The notes: a model not told the origin generated them from the sequence alone. DNA of 64,000 nucleotides from Caulobacter ginsengisoli (GCF_030814835.1 NZ_JAUSVS010000001.1:186001-250000), one strand, 5' to 3'. Shown: positions 18,873-28,955, counted from the first letter of the stretch. Made by a program: numbers and translations.

Positions 18873-19529
18873 ATGCGCTGGTTCCCGCTTTTGGCCGCCG
18901 TCCTGCTGTTGGGCGCCTGCAACCAGATGACCTCCACGCAGCCGCTGTTCAGCGCCGCCGATGCGGCCGGCGCGCCGGCGCTGAAGGACGGGCTGTGGCT
19001 GACCGACGAGCCGGACTGCCGGGTCGATGTTCGCAAACCGGTCCAGAAATGGCCTGTCTGCGCGCGCTGGTACGTGGTGCGGGGCGGCGAAGTGCTCAAT
19101 TTTCACGCTGCTGACCGCGACAGTCCGGCCGAGTGGGAAACCATGTCCTTTCTGTTGGCCTCGGGCGAACCCCGCATCATGCAGGCCGATATTCGCGGTG
19201 TGCTGAACCAGGCGGACAAGCCCGTCCCGATGTTCATGTACCTGGCCCTGACCCCGACCGTCCTGGACTCCGAGGGGAGGATCACGGCCCAGAACTGGTG
19301 GATGGTCCTGTGTGGGCCGCCGCCGCTGGACGCCAGGGGCAAGCCCGATCCGGCCGCCCAGACCAAGGCGCCATTTGCCGGGATGACCCTGATCAAGGCC
19401 GAGGGCGAGAAGGGCTTCGACGCCGACTGCACGGCCAGCGACCGGGGCTCGGTGCGCGCCGCGGCCGTGGCCAGCCAGGCGCTGGGGCCGGTCAAGGCCG
19501 ATCGCTGGATCCGGGACACGCTGCCCTAG
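18873..19529 (+). CDS. Lipoprotein of unknown function, paralog A of a tandem pair
   Basis: The 218-residue product begins MRWFPLLAAVLLLGAC, with lipobox L-G-A-C. The mature protein shares a pattern with the next gene: PLF(S/A)A.DA.GAP..(K/R)DGLWL(T/S)D.P.C.VD, then WP.CARW(Y/F)V...G..., SGEPRI and ITAQNWW. GGAGAG sits 6 bases before the ATG at 18873, which is preferred over the GTG at 18855. No known domain is recognised; an outer-membrane or periplasmic location is inferred from the lipobox. Confidence 0.7.
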   Translation: MRWFPLLAAVLLLGACNQMTSTQPLFSAADAAGAPALKDGLWLTDEPDCRVDVRKPVQKWPVCARWYVVRGGEVLNFHAADRDSPAEWETMSFLLASGEPRIMQADIRGVLNQADKPVPMFMYLALTPTVLDSEGRITAQNWWMVLCGPPPLDARGKPDPAAQTKAPFAGMTLIKAEGEKGFDADCTASDRGSVRAAAVASQALGPVKADRWIRDTLP

Positions 19530-19561
19530 GCGCCGCGGACCGGCATGCTAAGGAGCCGATC

Positions 19562-20230
19562 ATGCGCCGTCTCGCGATCCTGACCGTCCTGCTGCTGGCC
19601 GCCTGCGGGCCCGCCCCGCCGACCGCCGCGCCAGAGGGACCGCTGTTCGCCGCCAAGGATGCGGACGGCGCGCCGCCGGTGCGGGATGGCCTCTGGCTGT
19701 CGGACGGGCCGGTCTGCGAGGTCGATGCGGCGCAGTCCGCCTATGACTGGCCGGCCTGCGCGCGGTGGTTCGTGCTCGAGAACGGCGAGCGGCGGGTCTT
19801 CACCCCCTCGGCCGGCGACCGCACGAAGGGAACCTGGCTGCGCGAACGCTGGATCGTCGCCGCCGGCGAGCCACGCATCATCCAGTCGGCCGGGATCACG
19901 GCTGAAGGCAAGCCGGTCTGGGGCTACCAGGCCATGTCCCCGATCGCCACGGACGCCCAGGGCCGGATCACCTCGCTGCAGACCTGGAACATCGACTGCA
20001 GCCCGCCGACCAAGCAGGACTTGCGGAACCACTGGCTGCACGAGCACCCCGAAAAGGCCGGCGAGGACCTGGCGACCAAGCCCGAGCCGGAGCCCGACGA
20101 GCCGGTCCGCTATCCCGGCTACGACCCGCTGTGCCAGCCCCGCACCCAGGCGGTCGTGCGCGGCGCGGCGGCGGGCAGCCGGACGCTGGCGGTGCGGACG
20201 GTGTGGCGGTGGGTGCGGGAAACGCCCTAG
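19562..20230 (+). CDS. Lipoprotein of unknown function, paralog B of a tandem pair
   Basis: The 222-residue product begins MRRLAILTVLLLAACGPA, with lipobox L-A-A-C. It repeats the layout of the preceding gene (LFAAKDADGAPPVRDGLWLSDGPVCEVD, WPACARWFVLENGE, AAGEPRII, GRITSLQTWNIDC) and adds an acidic Pro/Glu-rich stretch (EPEPDEP) before the C-terminus. AAGGAG precedes the ATG. The frame is open upstream inside paralog A, but that is a shadow. Its stop overlaps the convergent serine hydrolase. Confidence 0.7.
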   Translation: MRRLAILTVLLLAACGPAPPTAAPEGPLFAAKDADGAPPVRDGLWLSDGPVCEVDAAQSAYDWPACARWFVLENGERRVFTPSAGDRTKGTWLRERWIVAAGEPRIIQSAGITAEGKPVWGYQAMSPIATDAQGRITSLQTWNIDCSPPTKQDLRNHWLHEHPEKAGEDLATKPEPEPDEPVRYPGYDPLCQPRTQAVVRGAAAGSRTLAVRTVWRWVRETP

Positions 20231-21465
20231 TCGACGATCGACGAATAGATGATCGACTTCAGCTGACCCCGGAAGTTGAACGTCGCCGAGGGGATCAACT
20301 GGGTCATGAAGACCACGGTGATGTCCTCCTTGGGATCGACCCAGAAGATGGTCGAGGCCGCGCCGCCCCAATAGTAATCGCCCGCGCCCAGCGATCCTGA
20401 AGTCACCTCGTCCAGGGTCGAGGCGAAGCCCAGGCCGAACCCGACCCCGTCGTAAGCCGTCTCGGAAAACGCTCCGATGGCCATGGTCCCCAGGTCGCCG
20501 CCGCCCTTGAGGTGGTTGCGGTGCATCAGTTCCAGGGTGCGGGGGCCGAGGATCCGGTTCCCGTCCAGCTCACCGCCCCGGCGCAGCATCTCGGTGAAGC
20601 GGTGATAGTCGGCCGTCGTGCCGACCAGCCCGCCGCCGCCCGACAGGAAGGTCGGCTTCTTGCGGTAGGCCGACTGCTGCGGATCGTCGATCATCTGCAG
20701 CTTCTTGTCCGGTCCGCGCCGGTAGTTGGCGGCGAAGCGGTCCAGCTTGCTGTCCGGCACGTCGAAGGCGGTGTCGACCATGCCCAGCGGCTCGAAGATG
20801 TTCTTCTGGAAATACTCGTCGAGCGGCATGCCCGACAGCGCCTCGATCAGATGGCCGCAGACGTCGGTCGAGACCGAATACTGCCAACGCTCGCCGGGCT
20901 GATAGCGCAGCGGGACGCGGCTCAGCGCCTGGACGAAGTCCTCCAGCGTCTGGCCATCGCCCCGCCGGACATTGTGGGTGGCATAGGCCTTGTCGACCGG
21001 GTTGCCGCTGTCGGGGGCGCCCAGCATGGCCAGCATCGAGCCATAGGTCAGGCCGCCGGTGTGGCAGAGCATGTCGCGGAAGCTGACCGGCCGCTTGGGC
21101 TCCTCGGTGACCATCTGGTCGCCGTCGCCGCTGACCCAGACCCTGTGGCCCTTCCAGGACGGGATCACCCGGCTGACCGGGTCGTTGAGCTGGAACAGGC
21201 CCTTCTCATAGAGCTGCATCAGGGCGACCGAGGTGATCGGCTTGGTCATCGAATAGATGCGGAAGATGGTGTCGTCGCGCATGGCCTTGCCACGCGACAG
21301 ATCCATATGGCCGAACGACCTGAAATAGGCCTGGTGGCCGTGGCGGGCGACCATCACCTGGCAGCCGGCGATCTTTTGCGGCTGGATGTAGTTCCGTTCG
21401 ATATGGTCGGTGATGCGGTCCAGGCGGCCGGCGTCCAGGCCGGTCCATTGCGACTGGGCGTCCAT
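20227..21465 (-). CDS. Serine hydrolase of the beta-lactamase class C / EstB-like family
   Basis: The 412-residue product has no signal peptide. The nucleophile box is YSMTKPITSVALMQL, the second is WQYSVSTDVCGHLIE, and a late GDYYWGGAASTIFWVDPKEDITVVFMTQ is typical of EstB-like carboxylesterases. The family hydrolyses short esters and sometimes beta-lactams. GGGAGAG precedes the ATG. It is the third SxxK-type enzyme in 14 kb. Confidence 0.87.
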   Translation of the reverse strand: MDAQSQWTGLDAGRLDRITDHIERNYIQPQKIAGCQVMVARHGHQAYFRSFGHMDLSRGKAMRDDTIFRIYSMTKPITSVALMQLYEKGLFQLNDPVSRVIPSWKGHRVWVSGDGDQMVTEEPKRPVSFRDMLCHTGGLTYGSMLAMLGAPDSGNPVDKAYATHNVRRGDGQTLEDFVQALSRVPLRYQPGERWQYSVSTDVCGHLIEALSGMPLDEYFQKNIFEPLGMVDTAFDVPDSKLDRFAANYRRGPDKKLQMIDDPQQSAYRKKPTFLSGGGGLVGTTADYHRFTEMLRRGGELDGNRILGPRTLELMHRNHLKGGGDLGTMAIGAFSETAYDGVGFGLGFASTLDEVTSGSLGAGDYYWGGAASTIFWVDPKEDITVVFMTQLIPSATFNFRGQLKSIIYSSIVD

Positions 21466-21545
21466 GGCTTTCTCTCCCTGTTTTTTGCATGATGGCGGGC
21501 GGGCGCAACTCTGCGCAATCGAAAAATCGGTATGGAGCGGCGAGG

Positions 21546-22466
21546 ATGTTGCGGCGACTGTTGCTGGCGGGGCTGGCGCTGGGAAGCCTGGCCATGGCGT
21601 CCCTACCGCCGAAGGATGCCGACCGCCTGATCGACGACGTCCGCATCCTCGCGGCCGACGACATGCAGGGCCGGCTGGTCGGCACGCCGGGCTCGGCCAA
21701 GGCGCGGGCCTATATCCTGCAGCGGTTCGCGGAGATCGACATCGTCCCGATCCTGCCGGCAGGCTTCGAGCAGCCGTTCGATTTCTCCCACAGGGGCGAG
21801 CCGGGCAAGGGGGTCAACATCGTCGGCCAGATCGTCGGGACCGATCCCAGCCTGCCGGTGCTGGTGGTCAGCGCCCACTACGACCATCTGGGGATCCGGG
21901 ACGGCGAGATCTACAACGGCGCCGACGACAACGCCTCGGGCGTCGCGGGACTGCTGGCCATCGCCCAGGCCTTCAAAGCCAAGCCGCCCCGACACACGGT
22001 GATCTTCGCGGTGTTCGACGCCGAGGAGGAGGGGCTGAAGGGCGCCAAGGCCTTCGTGGCCGCCACGCCCGTGCCGTTGGCGCGGGTGGCGCTGGACCTC
22101 AACCTCGACATGATCGGGACCAACGACAAGAACGAGCTCTATGTCTCGGGCGCCTTTCCCTTCCCCTGGCTGCGCGGGCGGCTGGAGGCGCTGGCGGCCG
22201 ATGCGCCGGTGACTTTGAAGCTGGGCCATGACGATCCCAAGCTGGGCGCCGACGACTGGAGCGACCAGTCCGACCAGGGGGCGTTCGGGGCGGCCGGCCG
22301 CCCGTGGGTCTATTTCGGGGTCGAGGACCACCCCGAATATCACAAGCCCGCCGACAAGTTCGCCACCATCCCCCAGCCCTTCTTCAAGGCCGCGGTGGCG
22401 ACGGTGGTGGCCGCGGCGCTGGCGTTCGAGGCGGACCTGGACGCCATCGCCGAGCGGAAAGGCTAG
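21546..22466 (+). CDS. Exported M28-family zinc peptidase
   Basis: The 306-residue product starts at MLRRLLLAGLALGSLAMA (signal peptide), with GGAG before the ATG; the earlier in-frame ATG at 21489 is not preferred. The M28 aminopeptidase core is clear: VVSAHYDHLGI (zinc His111), YNGADDNASGVAGLLAIAQ (bridging Asp127), FDAEEEGLKGAKAF (catalytic Glu160 and ligand Glu161), LNLDMIG, and a late EYHKPADKF with the last His ligand. A periplasmic aminopeptidase is inferred. Confidence 0.88.
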   Translation: MLRRLLLAGLALGSLAMASLPPKDADRLIDDVRILAADDMQGRLVGTPGSAKARAYILQRFAEIDIVPILPAGFEQPFDFSHRGEPGKGVNIVGQIVGTDPSLPVLVVSAHYDHLGIRDGEIYNGADDNASGVAGLLAIAQAFKAKPPRHTVIFAVFDAEEEGLKGAKAFVAATPVPLARVALDLNLDMIGTNDKNELYVSGAFPFPWLRGRLEALAADAPVTLKLGHDDPKLGADDWSDQSDQGAFGAAGRPWVYFGVEDHPEYHKPADKFATIPQPFFKAAVATVVAAALAFEADLDAIAERKG

Positions 22467-23725
22467 GCGTCCTCGCCCCTGTCGAGGGGCAGGCCGTAGC
22501 CGGTCTTCAGGGCCAGCCGCTCCATGGTCAAGCTCTGGACCAGGATGGAGAAGACGATCACCCCCAGGGTGGCGGCCAGGATCGGCGCCCGCTCGGGGCC
22601 GTCGGGCAGGCTGAGGGCCATGGCCAGCGACAGGCCGCCGCGCACCCCGGCCCAGGCCAGGACATTGCTGAGCTTCAGCGGCAGGCGCAGGGCGAGGCCC
22701 GGCAGGGCGATGACCAGCCAGCGGGCGGCCAGCACCAGCAGCGGGGCGGCGACCAGCAGGGCCAGCGCCGGACCGGTCAGGTCGAGGCGGAAGGCCTCCA
22801 GCCCGACCAGCAGGAAGAGGATGGCGTTCAGGCCCTCGTCGGCCACATGCCAGAAGGGGTGGATGTAGCGCAGGGAGGCGGGGCTCATGCCGCGTTCGGC
22901 CCACTTGGAGCCGACGATCAGCCCGGCGCAGACCACGCCGATGGGGCCTGACAGGCCGAGATTGAGGCAGACGGCGTAGGTCAACACGGCGGCGGCGATG
23001 GTGACCAGGGTCTCGGTGGCCCAGTCCTCGACCGCGTGGATCACCGCCACGGCGACGGCCCCGACAGCCAGGCCCAGCAGGGCGCCGCCGAACGCCTCGA
23101 TCAGGCCGTGGCCGATCAGGGCCATGGGCGGCTCGGCGTCGGCCCCTTGCGCAAGGGCGACCGCCAGAGCCAGGCGGAACAAAACCACCGCCAGGCCGTC
23201 GTTGAACAGGGCCTCGCCCTCGAGCTGGGCGCGCAGTTCCGGCTGCAGGGCGGTGCGCTTGGTCATGGCCAGGACCGCGATGGGGTCGGTGGGGCTGATC
23301 AGGGCCCCGAAGACCAGGGCCCAGGCGAAGGGGATGGGCTGGCCGACCAGGGCGGTCAGGCCCCAGAAGCCGGCGGCGCAGAGGATCAGGGTGGCGGCCG
23401 TGCCGAGGGTGGCGAGGGCGGCGGTGGCCCAGCCTCGCCGGGCGAGGGCGGCGAGGTCGACGTTGAGAGCGCCGGCGAAGAGCAGGAAGGCCAGCATGTA
23501 GTCGAGGACGAGCTTGGAGAAGTCGATGCTGTCCAGAAGGGTGGCGAAGACGTCGCTCGCCTGCGGCCAGGCCAGCCGCGCGCCCTGCGCGAGGGCGGCG
23601 ACCAGCAGTCCCAGGATGAGGAGCCCCGCCGCCGCCGGGAGCTTCAGGAGCTTGGCGTTGATCCAGCTGGCGGCTGCCGCGAGGGCGAGGAGGCCGGCGG
23701 CGAGCTCGAAGGGGGTGAGGGTCAT
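22463..23725 (-). CDS. Na+(K+)/H+ antiporter of the NhaP/CPA1 type
   Basis: This 420-residue inner-membrane protein has about twelve hydrophobic segments. Diagnostic motifs are LVFGALISPTDPIAVLAMTK and LEGEALFNDGLAVVLF, which hold the transport Asp residues of the CPA1 family, and AGVRGGLSLAMALSLP near the end. It exchanges cations for protons for pH or salt homeostasis. There is no long C-terminal regulatory domain. Its stop overlaps that of the convergent M28 gene. Confidence 0.92.
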   Translation of the reverse strand: MTLTPFELAAGLLALAAAASWINAKLLKLPAAAGLLILGLLVAALAQGARLAWPQASDVFATLLDSIDFSKLVLDYMLAFLLFAGALNVDLAALARRGWATAALATLGTAATLILCAAGFWGLTALVGQPIPFAWALVFGALISPTDPIAVLAMTKRTALQPELRAQLEGEALFNDGLAVVLFRLALAVALAQGADAEPPMALIGHGLIEAFGGALLGLAVGAVAVAVIHAVEDWATETLVTIAAAVLTYAVCLNLGLSGPIGVVCAGLIVGSKWAERGMSPASLRYIHPFWHVADEGLNAILFLLVGLEAFRLDLTGPALALLVAAPLLVLAARWLVIALPGLALRLPLKLSNVLAWAGVRGGLSLAMALSLPDGPERAPILAATLGVIVFSILVQSLTMERLALKTGYGLPLDRGEDA

Positions 23726-23779
23726 GGGGGGATACTCACCTGTCCCTGGTCCCGCGTCGATCTAAACTCACCCCCGTCT

Positions 23780-23797
23780 CCCCAGCTTTCGCTGGGG
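23780..23797 (-). terminator. Short stem-loop downstream of purL
   Basis: CCCCAGC (23780-23786), loop TTTC, GCTGGGG (23791-23797) lies 25 bases past the purL stop, in the 96-base gap before the antiporter. There is no T-run, so it may be a 3'-end stabiliser or a repeat unit. Confidence 0.4.
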
Positions 23798-23821
23798 ATA
23801 TGGGGTTGGATGGGTGGCGGA

Positions 23822-26032
23822 TCAGCCTGCCATATAGGCCGGCATCCAGCCCTCGTGGGCTTCCCGCAGCTTGGTTACCGGAATATCGAACCGGCCCGCA
23901 TAGCTCAGCGATTCGCCGCCGACCTTCGCCACCGGCGCCGCCCAGAGGCCTGCCGCCAGCGTCCGGTCGGTGACCGCCTGTTCACCGCCGGCCTCGACCG
24001 CCACGACGTAGCTGGCCTGGGTCTCGCCGAACAGGAAGGCGTGGTCGGGCAGGGCCGCGCCGGCTTCGATGGCGACCCCCTGGCCGCTGGCCATGGCCAT
24101 GTCGGCCAGCGCCGTGACCAGACCGCCATCGGAAAGGTCGTGCACGGCATGCACGGCGCCGGCGGCGATCAGGGCGCGAACCGCGTCCCCGGTCCGGCGC
24201 TCCAGGGCCAGGTCGACGGCCGGCGGGGCGCCGTCCTCGCGGCCCAGGACCTCGCGCAGATAGAGGCTGGCCCCCAGTTCGCCCCGGGGCGCGCCGATCA
24301 GGATCAGGCGGTCGCCGGCCTTCAGGCGGCCATAGCCCATCCGCTTGCCGTAATCCTTGAGCAGGCCCACCGCCCCCACGGTCGGGGTCGGCGGGATCGC
24401 CGCGCCGTTGGTCTCGTTGTAGAGGCTGACATTGCCGCTCACGACGGGGAAATCCAGCGCCCGGCAGGCCTCGGCCATGCCGTCGATGGCGCGGACGATC
24501 TGGCCCATGATCTCGGGCCGCTCGGGGTTGCCGAAGTTGAGGTTGTCGGTGATGGCGATGGGCTCGGCGCCCACGGCGGTCAGGTTGCGCCAGGCCTCGG
24601 CGACCGCCTGCTTGCCGCCCTCGTAGGGGTCGTTCTGGACATAGCGCGGGGTGCAGTCGCTGGTCACCGCCAGGGCCTTCCTCGTGCCGTGGACGCGGAT
24701 GATGCCCGCGTCATGGGCCGTCGAGCTGTCGGCCAGGGTGTCGGCCATGACGTGGCGGTCGTACTGCTCCCACAACCAGCGCTTGGAGGCGCCGTCCGGG
24801 CAGGCGATGACTTTCAGCACCGCCTCCTGCCAGTCCGTGGGGGCGGGGACGTCCTTGAGGACCGGCTGCTTGGCGGGCTCCGTCCAGGGGCGGTCGTACA
24901 GGGGCGCGTCGTCCGACAGCGGGGCCAGCGGCAGGTCGCAGACCACCTCGCCCTTGTGCTTGAGGACGATATGGCCGGTGTCGGTGGTGAAGCCGATGAC
25001 GGCGGCGTCCAGGCCCCATTTCTCGAAGATGGCGTGGCCGTCGCGCTCGCGGCCGGGCTTGAGGATGGCCAGCATCCGCTCCTGGCTCTCCGACAGCATC
25101 ATCTCGTAGGCGGTCATGCCGGTCTCGCGCTGGGGCACCGCGTCCAGGTCCAGCTCGATGCCGACCCCGCCCTTGCCGGCCATTTCCACGGAGGAAGAGG
25201 TCAGGCCCGCCGCGCCCATATCCTGGATGGCGGCGACCGCGCCGGTGGCCATCAGCTCGAGGGTGGCCTCGATCAGCAGCTTCTCGGCGAAGGGGTCGCC
25301 GACCTGGACGGTGGGGCGCTTTTCGTCGCTGTCCTCGTCGAACTCGGCGCTGGCCATGGTGGCGCCGTGGATGCCGTCGCGGCCGGTCTTGGAGCCGTAA
25401 TAGACCACCGGCAGGCCGGCCGAGGGGGCGGCCGAGTAGAAGATCTTGTCGGCGTCGGCCAGGCCCACGCACATGGCGTTGACCAGGATGTTGCCGTCAT
25501 AGCCGCGGTGGAAGTTGGTCTCGCCGGCCACGGTGGGCACGCCCACGCAGTTGCCATAGCCGCCGATTCCCGCGACGACCCCGGCTACCAGCCGCCGGGT
25601 CTTGGGATGGCTGGGATCGCCGAAGCGCAGGGCGTTCAGCAGGGCGATGGGCCGGGCGCCCATGGTGAAGACATCGCGCATGATGCCGCCAACGCCCGTG
25701 GCGGCGCCCTGGTAGGGCTCGATGAAGCTGGGGTGGTTATGGCTCTCCATCTTGAAGATGCAGGCCTGGCCGTCGTCGATATCGATGACCCCGGCGTTCT
25801 CGCCCGGCCCACAGATCACCCGGGGGCCGGTGACCGGGAACTTGCGCAGGTGCTTGCGGCTGGACTTGTAGGAGCAGTGCTCGGACCACATCACCGAGAA
25901 CACGCCCAACTCGACCGCATTCGGCTCGCGGTTCAACCGCTTGACGATGACGTCGTATTCCTCCGGCTTGAGGCCATACTCCAGCGCGGTCTGCGCCATG
26001 GTCTTGGGCGGGGGATTCGCGGTGTCGGTCAT
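23822..26032 (-). CDS. purL: Phosphoribosylformylglycinamidine synthase, small-type PurL subunit
   Basis: PurL performs the ATP-dependent amidation step of purine synthesis (FGAR to FGAM) in complex with PurQ (glutaminase) and PurS. The 736-residue size is that of the three-subunit type. Visible motifs include [18 protein letters not shown] near the start, [52 protein letters not shown], and [18 protein letters not shown] late in the chain. A long open frame on the opposite strand is only its shadow. purQ and purS are 3-5 kb away, separated by other genes. Confidence 0.97.
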   Translation of the reverse strand: MTDTANPPPKTMAQTALEYGLKPEEYDVIVKRLNREPNAVELGVFSVMWSEHCSYKSSRKHLRKFPVTGPRVICGPGENAGVIDIDDGQACIFKMESHNHPSFIEPYQGAATGVGGIMRDVFTMGARPIALLNALRFGDPSHPKTRRLVAGVVAGIGGYGNCVGVPTVAGETNFHRGYDGNILVNAMCVGLADADKIFYSAAPSAGLPVVYYGSKTGRDGIHGATMASAEFDEDSDEKRPTVQVGDPFAEKLLIEATLELMATGAVAAIQDMGAAGLTSSSVEMAGKGGVGIELDLDAVPQRETGMTAYEMMLSESQERMLAILKPGRERDGHAIFEKWGLDAAVIGFTTDTGHIVLKHKGEVVCDLPLAPLSDDAPLYDRPWTEPAKQPVLKDVPAPTDWQEAVLKVIACPDGASKRWLWEQYDRHVMADTLADSSTAHDAGIIRVHGTRKALAVTSDCTPRYVQNDPYEGGKQAVAEAWRNLTAVGAEPIAITDNLNFGNPERPEIMGQIVRAIDGMAEACRALDFPVVSGNVSLYNETNGAAIPPTPTVGAVGLLKDYGKRMGYGRLKAGDRLILIGAPRGELGASLYLREVLGREDGAPPAVDLALERRTGDAVRALIAAGAVHAVHDLSDGGLVTALADMAMASGQGVAIEAGAALPDHAFLFGETQASYVVAVEAGGEQAVTDRTLAAGLWAAPVAKVGGESLSYAGRFDIPVTKLREAHEGWMPAYMAG

Positions 26033-26199
26033 GGGGGCGGCTTCTAGCGTGACCGGGCGATGGGCGCCACCTCGTGCGAGGTCGGCGGGGCGACATCGGG
26101 GTCTCGCAGGCGTGATTCCAGGCGCCGGAACGGCCGGACTCGCTCGCCGTTCTGATCCTGCGGCTCGCGGAGGCCGCGCGTAACCAAGGGAGAGCTCGA

Positions 26200-26382
26200 A
26201 TGGCCGACAACAACACCCCCCAGCAGCAACCCAACAATCCCCAGCGCCAGGCGCCCGACCAGCAGCAGCAACAGGGCGACAAGCGCCGCGAAGGCGAACT
26301 GGACGAGGCCGGCCGCAACCCCGGCGGCGAAGCGAACCAGGGCGACCGCGACGAGCAGACCGACATCGAACGCGACGCCTGA
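26200..26382 (+). CDS. Small hydrophilic Gln/Asn-rich protein, function unknown
   Basis: This 60-residue protein is rich in Q, N, D, E and R ([21 protein letters not shown], then [18 protein letters not shown]). It is predicted to be disordered, with no signal or membrane segment. AAGGGAGAG before the ATG and a dedicated terminator 26 bases after the stop argue that it is a real, separately transcribed gene. It resembles small stress-related hydrophilic proteins in composition only. Confidence 0.7.
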   Translation: MADNNTPQQQPNNPQRQAPDQQQQQGDKRREGELDEAGRNPGGEANQGDRDEQTDIERDA

Positions 26383-26407
26383 CGTCGCTCCTATCAACAC
26401 GGAAGGA

Positions 26408-26432
26408 GGGCCGGAGCGATCCGGCCCTTTTT
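26408..26432 (+). terminator. Intrinsic terminator of the small Gln-rich gene
   Basis: GGGCCGGA (26408-26415), loop GCGA, TCCGGCCC (26420-26427), then a T-run. The form is textbook, and it is on the same strand as the 60-codon gene. Confidence 0.92.
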
Positions 26433-26451
26433 CTTTGAGCGGCGAACGGCC

Positions 26452-26485
26452 AAGCCCTTCCCCCGCTGGCGGGGAAAGGGCTTTT
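26452..26485 (+). terminator. Second hairpin, overlapping the end of the convergent CocE/NonD gene
   Basis: AAGCCCTT with CCCC pairs with GGGG and AAGGGCTT, followed by TTTT on the plus strand. It overlaps the stop codon at 26484 of the minus-strand hydrolase, so it may work for both strands. Confidence 0.6.
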
Positions 26486-28391
26486 ACTTCAGCGGCACAA
26501 CCGGCAGCGAAATAAAGCTCCCCTGCGCCCCGCCATGGAACACCCGCTGCGTCGCCTTCTGATAGTCGGCCGGCTGGGCGAAGAAGATGTTGTCCACGAA
26601 CTTCTGCGGGTTGCGGTCGTAGAGCGGGAACAGGGTCGACTGAATCTGCACCATGATCCGGTGACCGGGCAGGAAGACGTGGTTGGCGTTGGGCAGGACG
26701 AAGCGATAGGCCTGCACCTGGCCGGCTGGGATGGGGCTGGGTTTTTCGAAGCTGTCGCGATAGCGGCCCCGGAAGATCTGGATGCCGATGGGCAGCTGGT
26801 AGCCGCCCATCTCCGGCTGTGACGGAACCTCGTCGGGATAGACGTCGATCAGCTTGACCACCCAGTCGCTGTCGGTGCCGCTGGTCGAGGCGTAGAGGTT
26901 GACCGTCGGGGCGCCGGCGATGCGCACCGCCGTCCCCAGCGGGGCGGTCTGGTAGACCAAGACGTCGGTGCGGTCGGCCACGAACCTCTGGTCGGTCAGC
27001 AGCCAGCGCCGCCAGGCGTCGCCGTCGGCAAAGCGCACCGGGCGGGGCAGGTAGGGGACGGGCTTGGCCGGGTCGGAGACGTATTCGTCATAGCCTTCGG
27101 CCGCCGGCTGGAAGCCCAGGCCGAAGTCAGCCTCCAGATAGAGTGGCGTCATGGCGGTCGGACAGCCGCTGTCGCAGGCCAGGGGCCAGCGGTCGTAGCG
27201 GCCCCAGCGGTTGGCCCCGGTCTCGTAGAAGAACACCGGCGGCGTGGCGGCCTTGGGGGCGCCGTCCTTGAGATACTGGTCGAAGAAGGGTTTCAGCACA
27301 TCGCGCCGGAACTGCAGGGCCGTGTCGCCCTCGAACTTCAGCGGGCCCAGGGTCGAGCCCTCATAGTTGACCCCGCTGTGGCGCCAGGGGCCGAGCACCA
27401 GGAAGTTCCTGCTGTTGTCGCCGTCCTTGGGCTCGGTGGCGGCGTAGCTGTGGACTGCCCCCCACATGTCCTCCTGGTCCCAGATGCCCTGCACCCACAT
27501 GGTCGGCACCTTCAGCGGCTGAGCGGCCAGGATGCGGTCCAGGGCCTGGCTCTGCCAGAAGCCGTCATAGGCGGGATGCTCGGTGACCTTCTTCCACCAG
27601 GGGATCTGTTCCAGCCCCGCCGCCTTGGCATAGGCCCCGGCCGAGCCGGCCCGGCGCAGGGCCTCGTAATCGTCATAGCCGTCGCGGATGATGGGATCGC
27701 CCTCGCCCCGGGCAATCATCTGGCGGGTGAAGAAGTCGAGGTTCACCTGCCGGAAGGCCCCGTACTGGAACCAGTCGTCGCCCATCCAGCCGTCGACCAT
27801 CGGGCTTTCGGGGGCGGCGACCTTGAGGGCCGGGTGGGGGTTGATCAGGGCCATCACCACGGTGAAACCCTCGTAGGACGAGCCGATCATCCCAACCTTG
27901 CCGTTGGACTCAGGGGTGTGCTTGACCAGCCAGTCGATGGTGTCCCAGGCGTCGGTGGAGTGGTCGACCTTGGAGCCGTTCAGCGGCCCGACCAGGGGAC
28001 GGGTCACCACGTAGTCGCCCTGTGACTTGTACTTGCCGCGCACGTCCTGGAAGACGCGGATATAGCCGTCGGCGGTGAACACCTCGTCGCCCTGCGGCAG
28101 GGTGGCCAGCATCGAGGGGCTGCGGTTGCGCTCGACCCGCTTCTTGGCGTTGTAGGGGGTGCGGGTCAGCAGCATCGGCGCGGCCTTGGCTCCAGTGGGG
28201 ATGACCAGCACCGTGTAGAGCTTCACCCCGTCGCGCATGGGGATCATCACCTCGCGCTTGATGTAGTCGGCCTGGCCGGCGGGCCATTCGAACTTGGGCG
28301 GGATGTCGGGGGTGAGGGGCGGCGTTTGGGCCGAAGCGGCGCCGCAGAGGATCAGGACCGCGGCCAGGGCGGCGAGGGGACGCGAGAGCAT
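26484..28391 (-). CDS. Exported CocE/NonD family hydrolase (X-Pro dipeptidyl-peptidase S15 fold)
   Basis: The 635-residue product has a signal peptide ([21 protein letters not shown]), then the S15 alpha/beta hydrolase domain: [42 protein letters not shown], the nucleophile motif [10 protein letters not shown], and later [10 protein letters not shown] with the catalytic His. A C-terminal jelly-roll domain ([27 protein letters not shown], then [11 protein letters not shown]) is as in CocE and glutaryl-7-ACA acylases. A periplasmic ester or amide hydrolase is likely; the substrate is unknown. Confidence 0.9.
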   Translation of the reverse strand: MLSRPLAALAAVLILCGAASAQTPPLTPDIPPKFEWPAGQADYIKREVMIPMRDGVKLYTVLVIPTGAKAAPMLLTRTPYNAKKRVERNRSPSMLATLPQGDEVFTADGYIRVFQDVRGKYKSQGDYVVTRPLVGPLNGSKVDHSTDAWDTIDWLVKHTPESNGKVGMIGSSYEGFTVVMALINPHPALKVAAPESPMVDGWMGDDWFQYGAFRQVNLDFFTRQMIARGEGDPIIRDGYDDYEALRRAGSAGAYAKAAGLEQIPWWKKVTEHPAYDGFWQSQALDRILAAQPLKVPTMWVQGIWDQEDMWGAVHSYAATEPKDGDNSRNFLVLGPWRHSGVNYEGSTLGPLKFEGDTALQFRRDVLKPFFDQYLKDGAPKAATPPVFFYETGANRWGRYDRWPLACDSGCPTAMTPLYLEADFGLGFQPAAEGYDEYVSDPAKPVPYLPRPVRFADGDAWRRWLLTDQRFVADRTDVLVYQTAPLGTAVRIAGAPTVNLYASTSGTDSDWVVKLIDVYPDEVPSQPEMGGYQLPIGIQIFRGRYRDSFEKPSPIPAGQVQAYRFVLPNANHVFLPGHRIMVQIQSTLFPLYDRNPQKFVDNIFFAQPADYQKATQRVFHGGAQGSFISLPVVPLK

Positions 28392-28430
28392 GGGCGACTC
28401 CGGAACAGCTGGGCCGGAGCCTAGACCCGC

Positions 28431-28955
28431 CTACCGCCCCGTGGCCAGCCGGCGCAGGCCCCACACCGCCGCGACCAGGAACGGCGCGACCGTCACCAGG
28501 AAGAACAGCCCCGCCGCCGCCATCCCCGGCAGCACGATGCCGCCCGCCCGCACCGGCGGCAGGTTGCCGCTCAGCGCGTTTTGCAGCCAGGGCCAGCCCA
28601 GCAGGGTGGCGAACAACAGCCCCGCGACCGCGACCACCAGCCCGGCCACCCGGCCGGGACGCAGGGCCGCCAGGGACGCGACCAAGGCGATCAGGAAGAT
28701 GCCGCCGGCCGTCGCCGCCAGCATCCAGCCGGACGGGGCGCTGAGCATGCCGAACTGGTAGCTGGTGAGGCTGGGATCGATCATCCCGCGCACCGGGGCG
28801 GCGGTGTTCAGCATGGCCACGACCAGGAAGGGCAGGGACACCAGCATCCCGCCCGCGCCGGGCTTGCCCGCCGAGCGGCCCATGAACCAGAGCAGCAGCA
28901 GAAGCGCCGAAACGCCCAGCGCGAAATAGCTCCAGTTGAACTGCGACAGGTCCAT
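28431..28955 (-). CDS. Multi-pass membrane protein of unknown function
   Basis: The 174-residue product starts at MDLSQFNWSYFALG, with a GGGGAG ribosome site; an in-frame upstream start adds five residues. About five hydrophobic helices are visible (YFALGVSALLLLLWFMG, GGMLVSLPFLVVAMLN, GWMLAATAGGIFLIALVASL, VAGLVVAVAGLLFATLLG, AGLFFLVTVAPFLVAAVWGL). No domain is recognised. It lies just downstream of purQ in the same direction. Confidence 0.6.
   Translation of the reverse strand: MDLSQFNWSYFALGVSALLLLLWFMGRSAGKPGAGGMLVSLPFLVVAMLNTAAPVRGMIDPSLTSYQFGMLSAPSGWMLAATAGGIFLIALVASLAALRPGRVAGLVVAVAGLLFATLLGWPWLQNALSGNLPPVRAGGIVLPGMAAAGLFFLVTVAPFLVAAVWGLRRLATGR

Noticed and set aside
23036..26047. 1003-codon open frame on the plus strand
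   Set aside because: It is antisense to purL and the antiporter, has Gly/Gln/His/Arg-rich composition typical of shadow frames in GC-rich DNA, and contains no domain.
26044..26400. 118-codon hydrophobic frame antisense to the Gln-rich small gene
   Set aside because: Its hydrophobicity is the mirror of the CAG/AAC-rich sense codons; it has no ribosome site, and the sense gene has a terminator.
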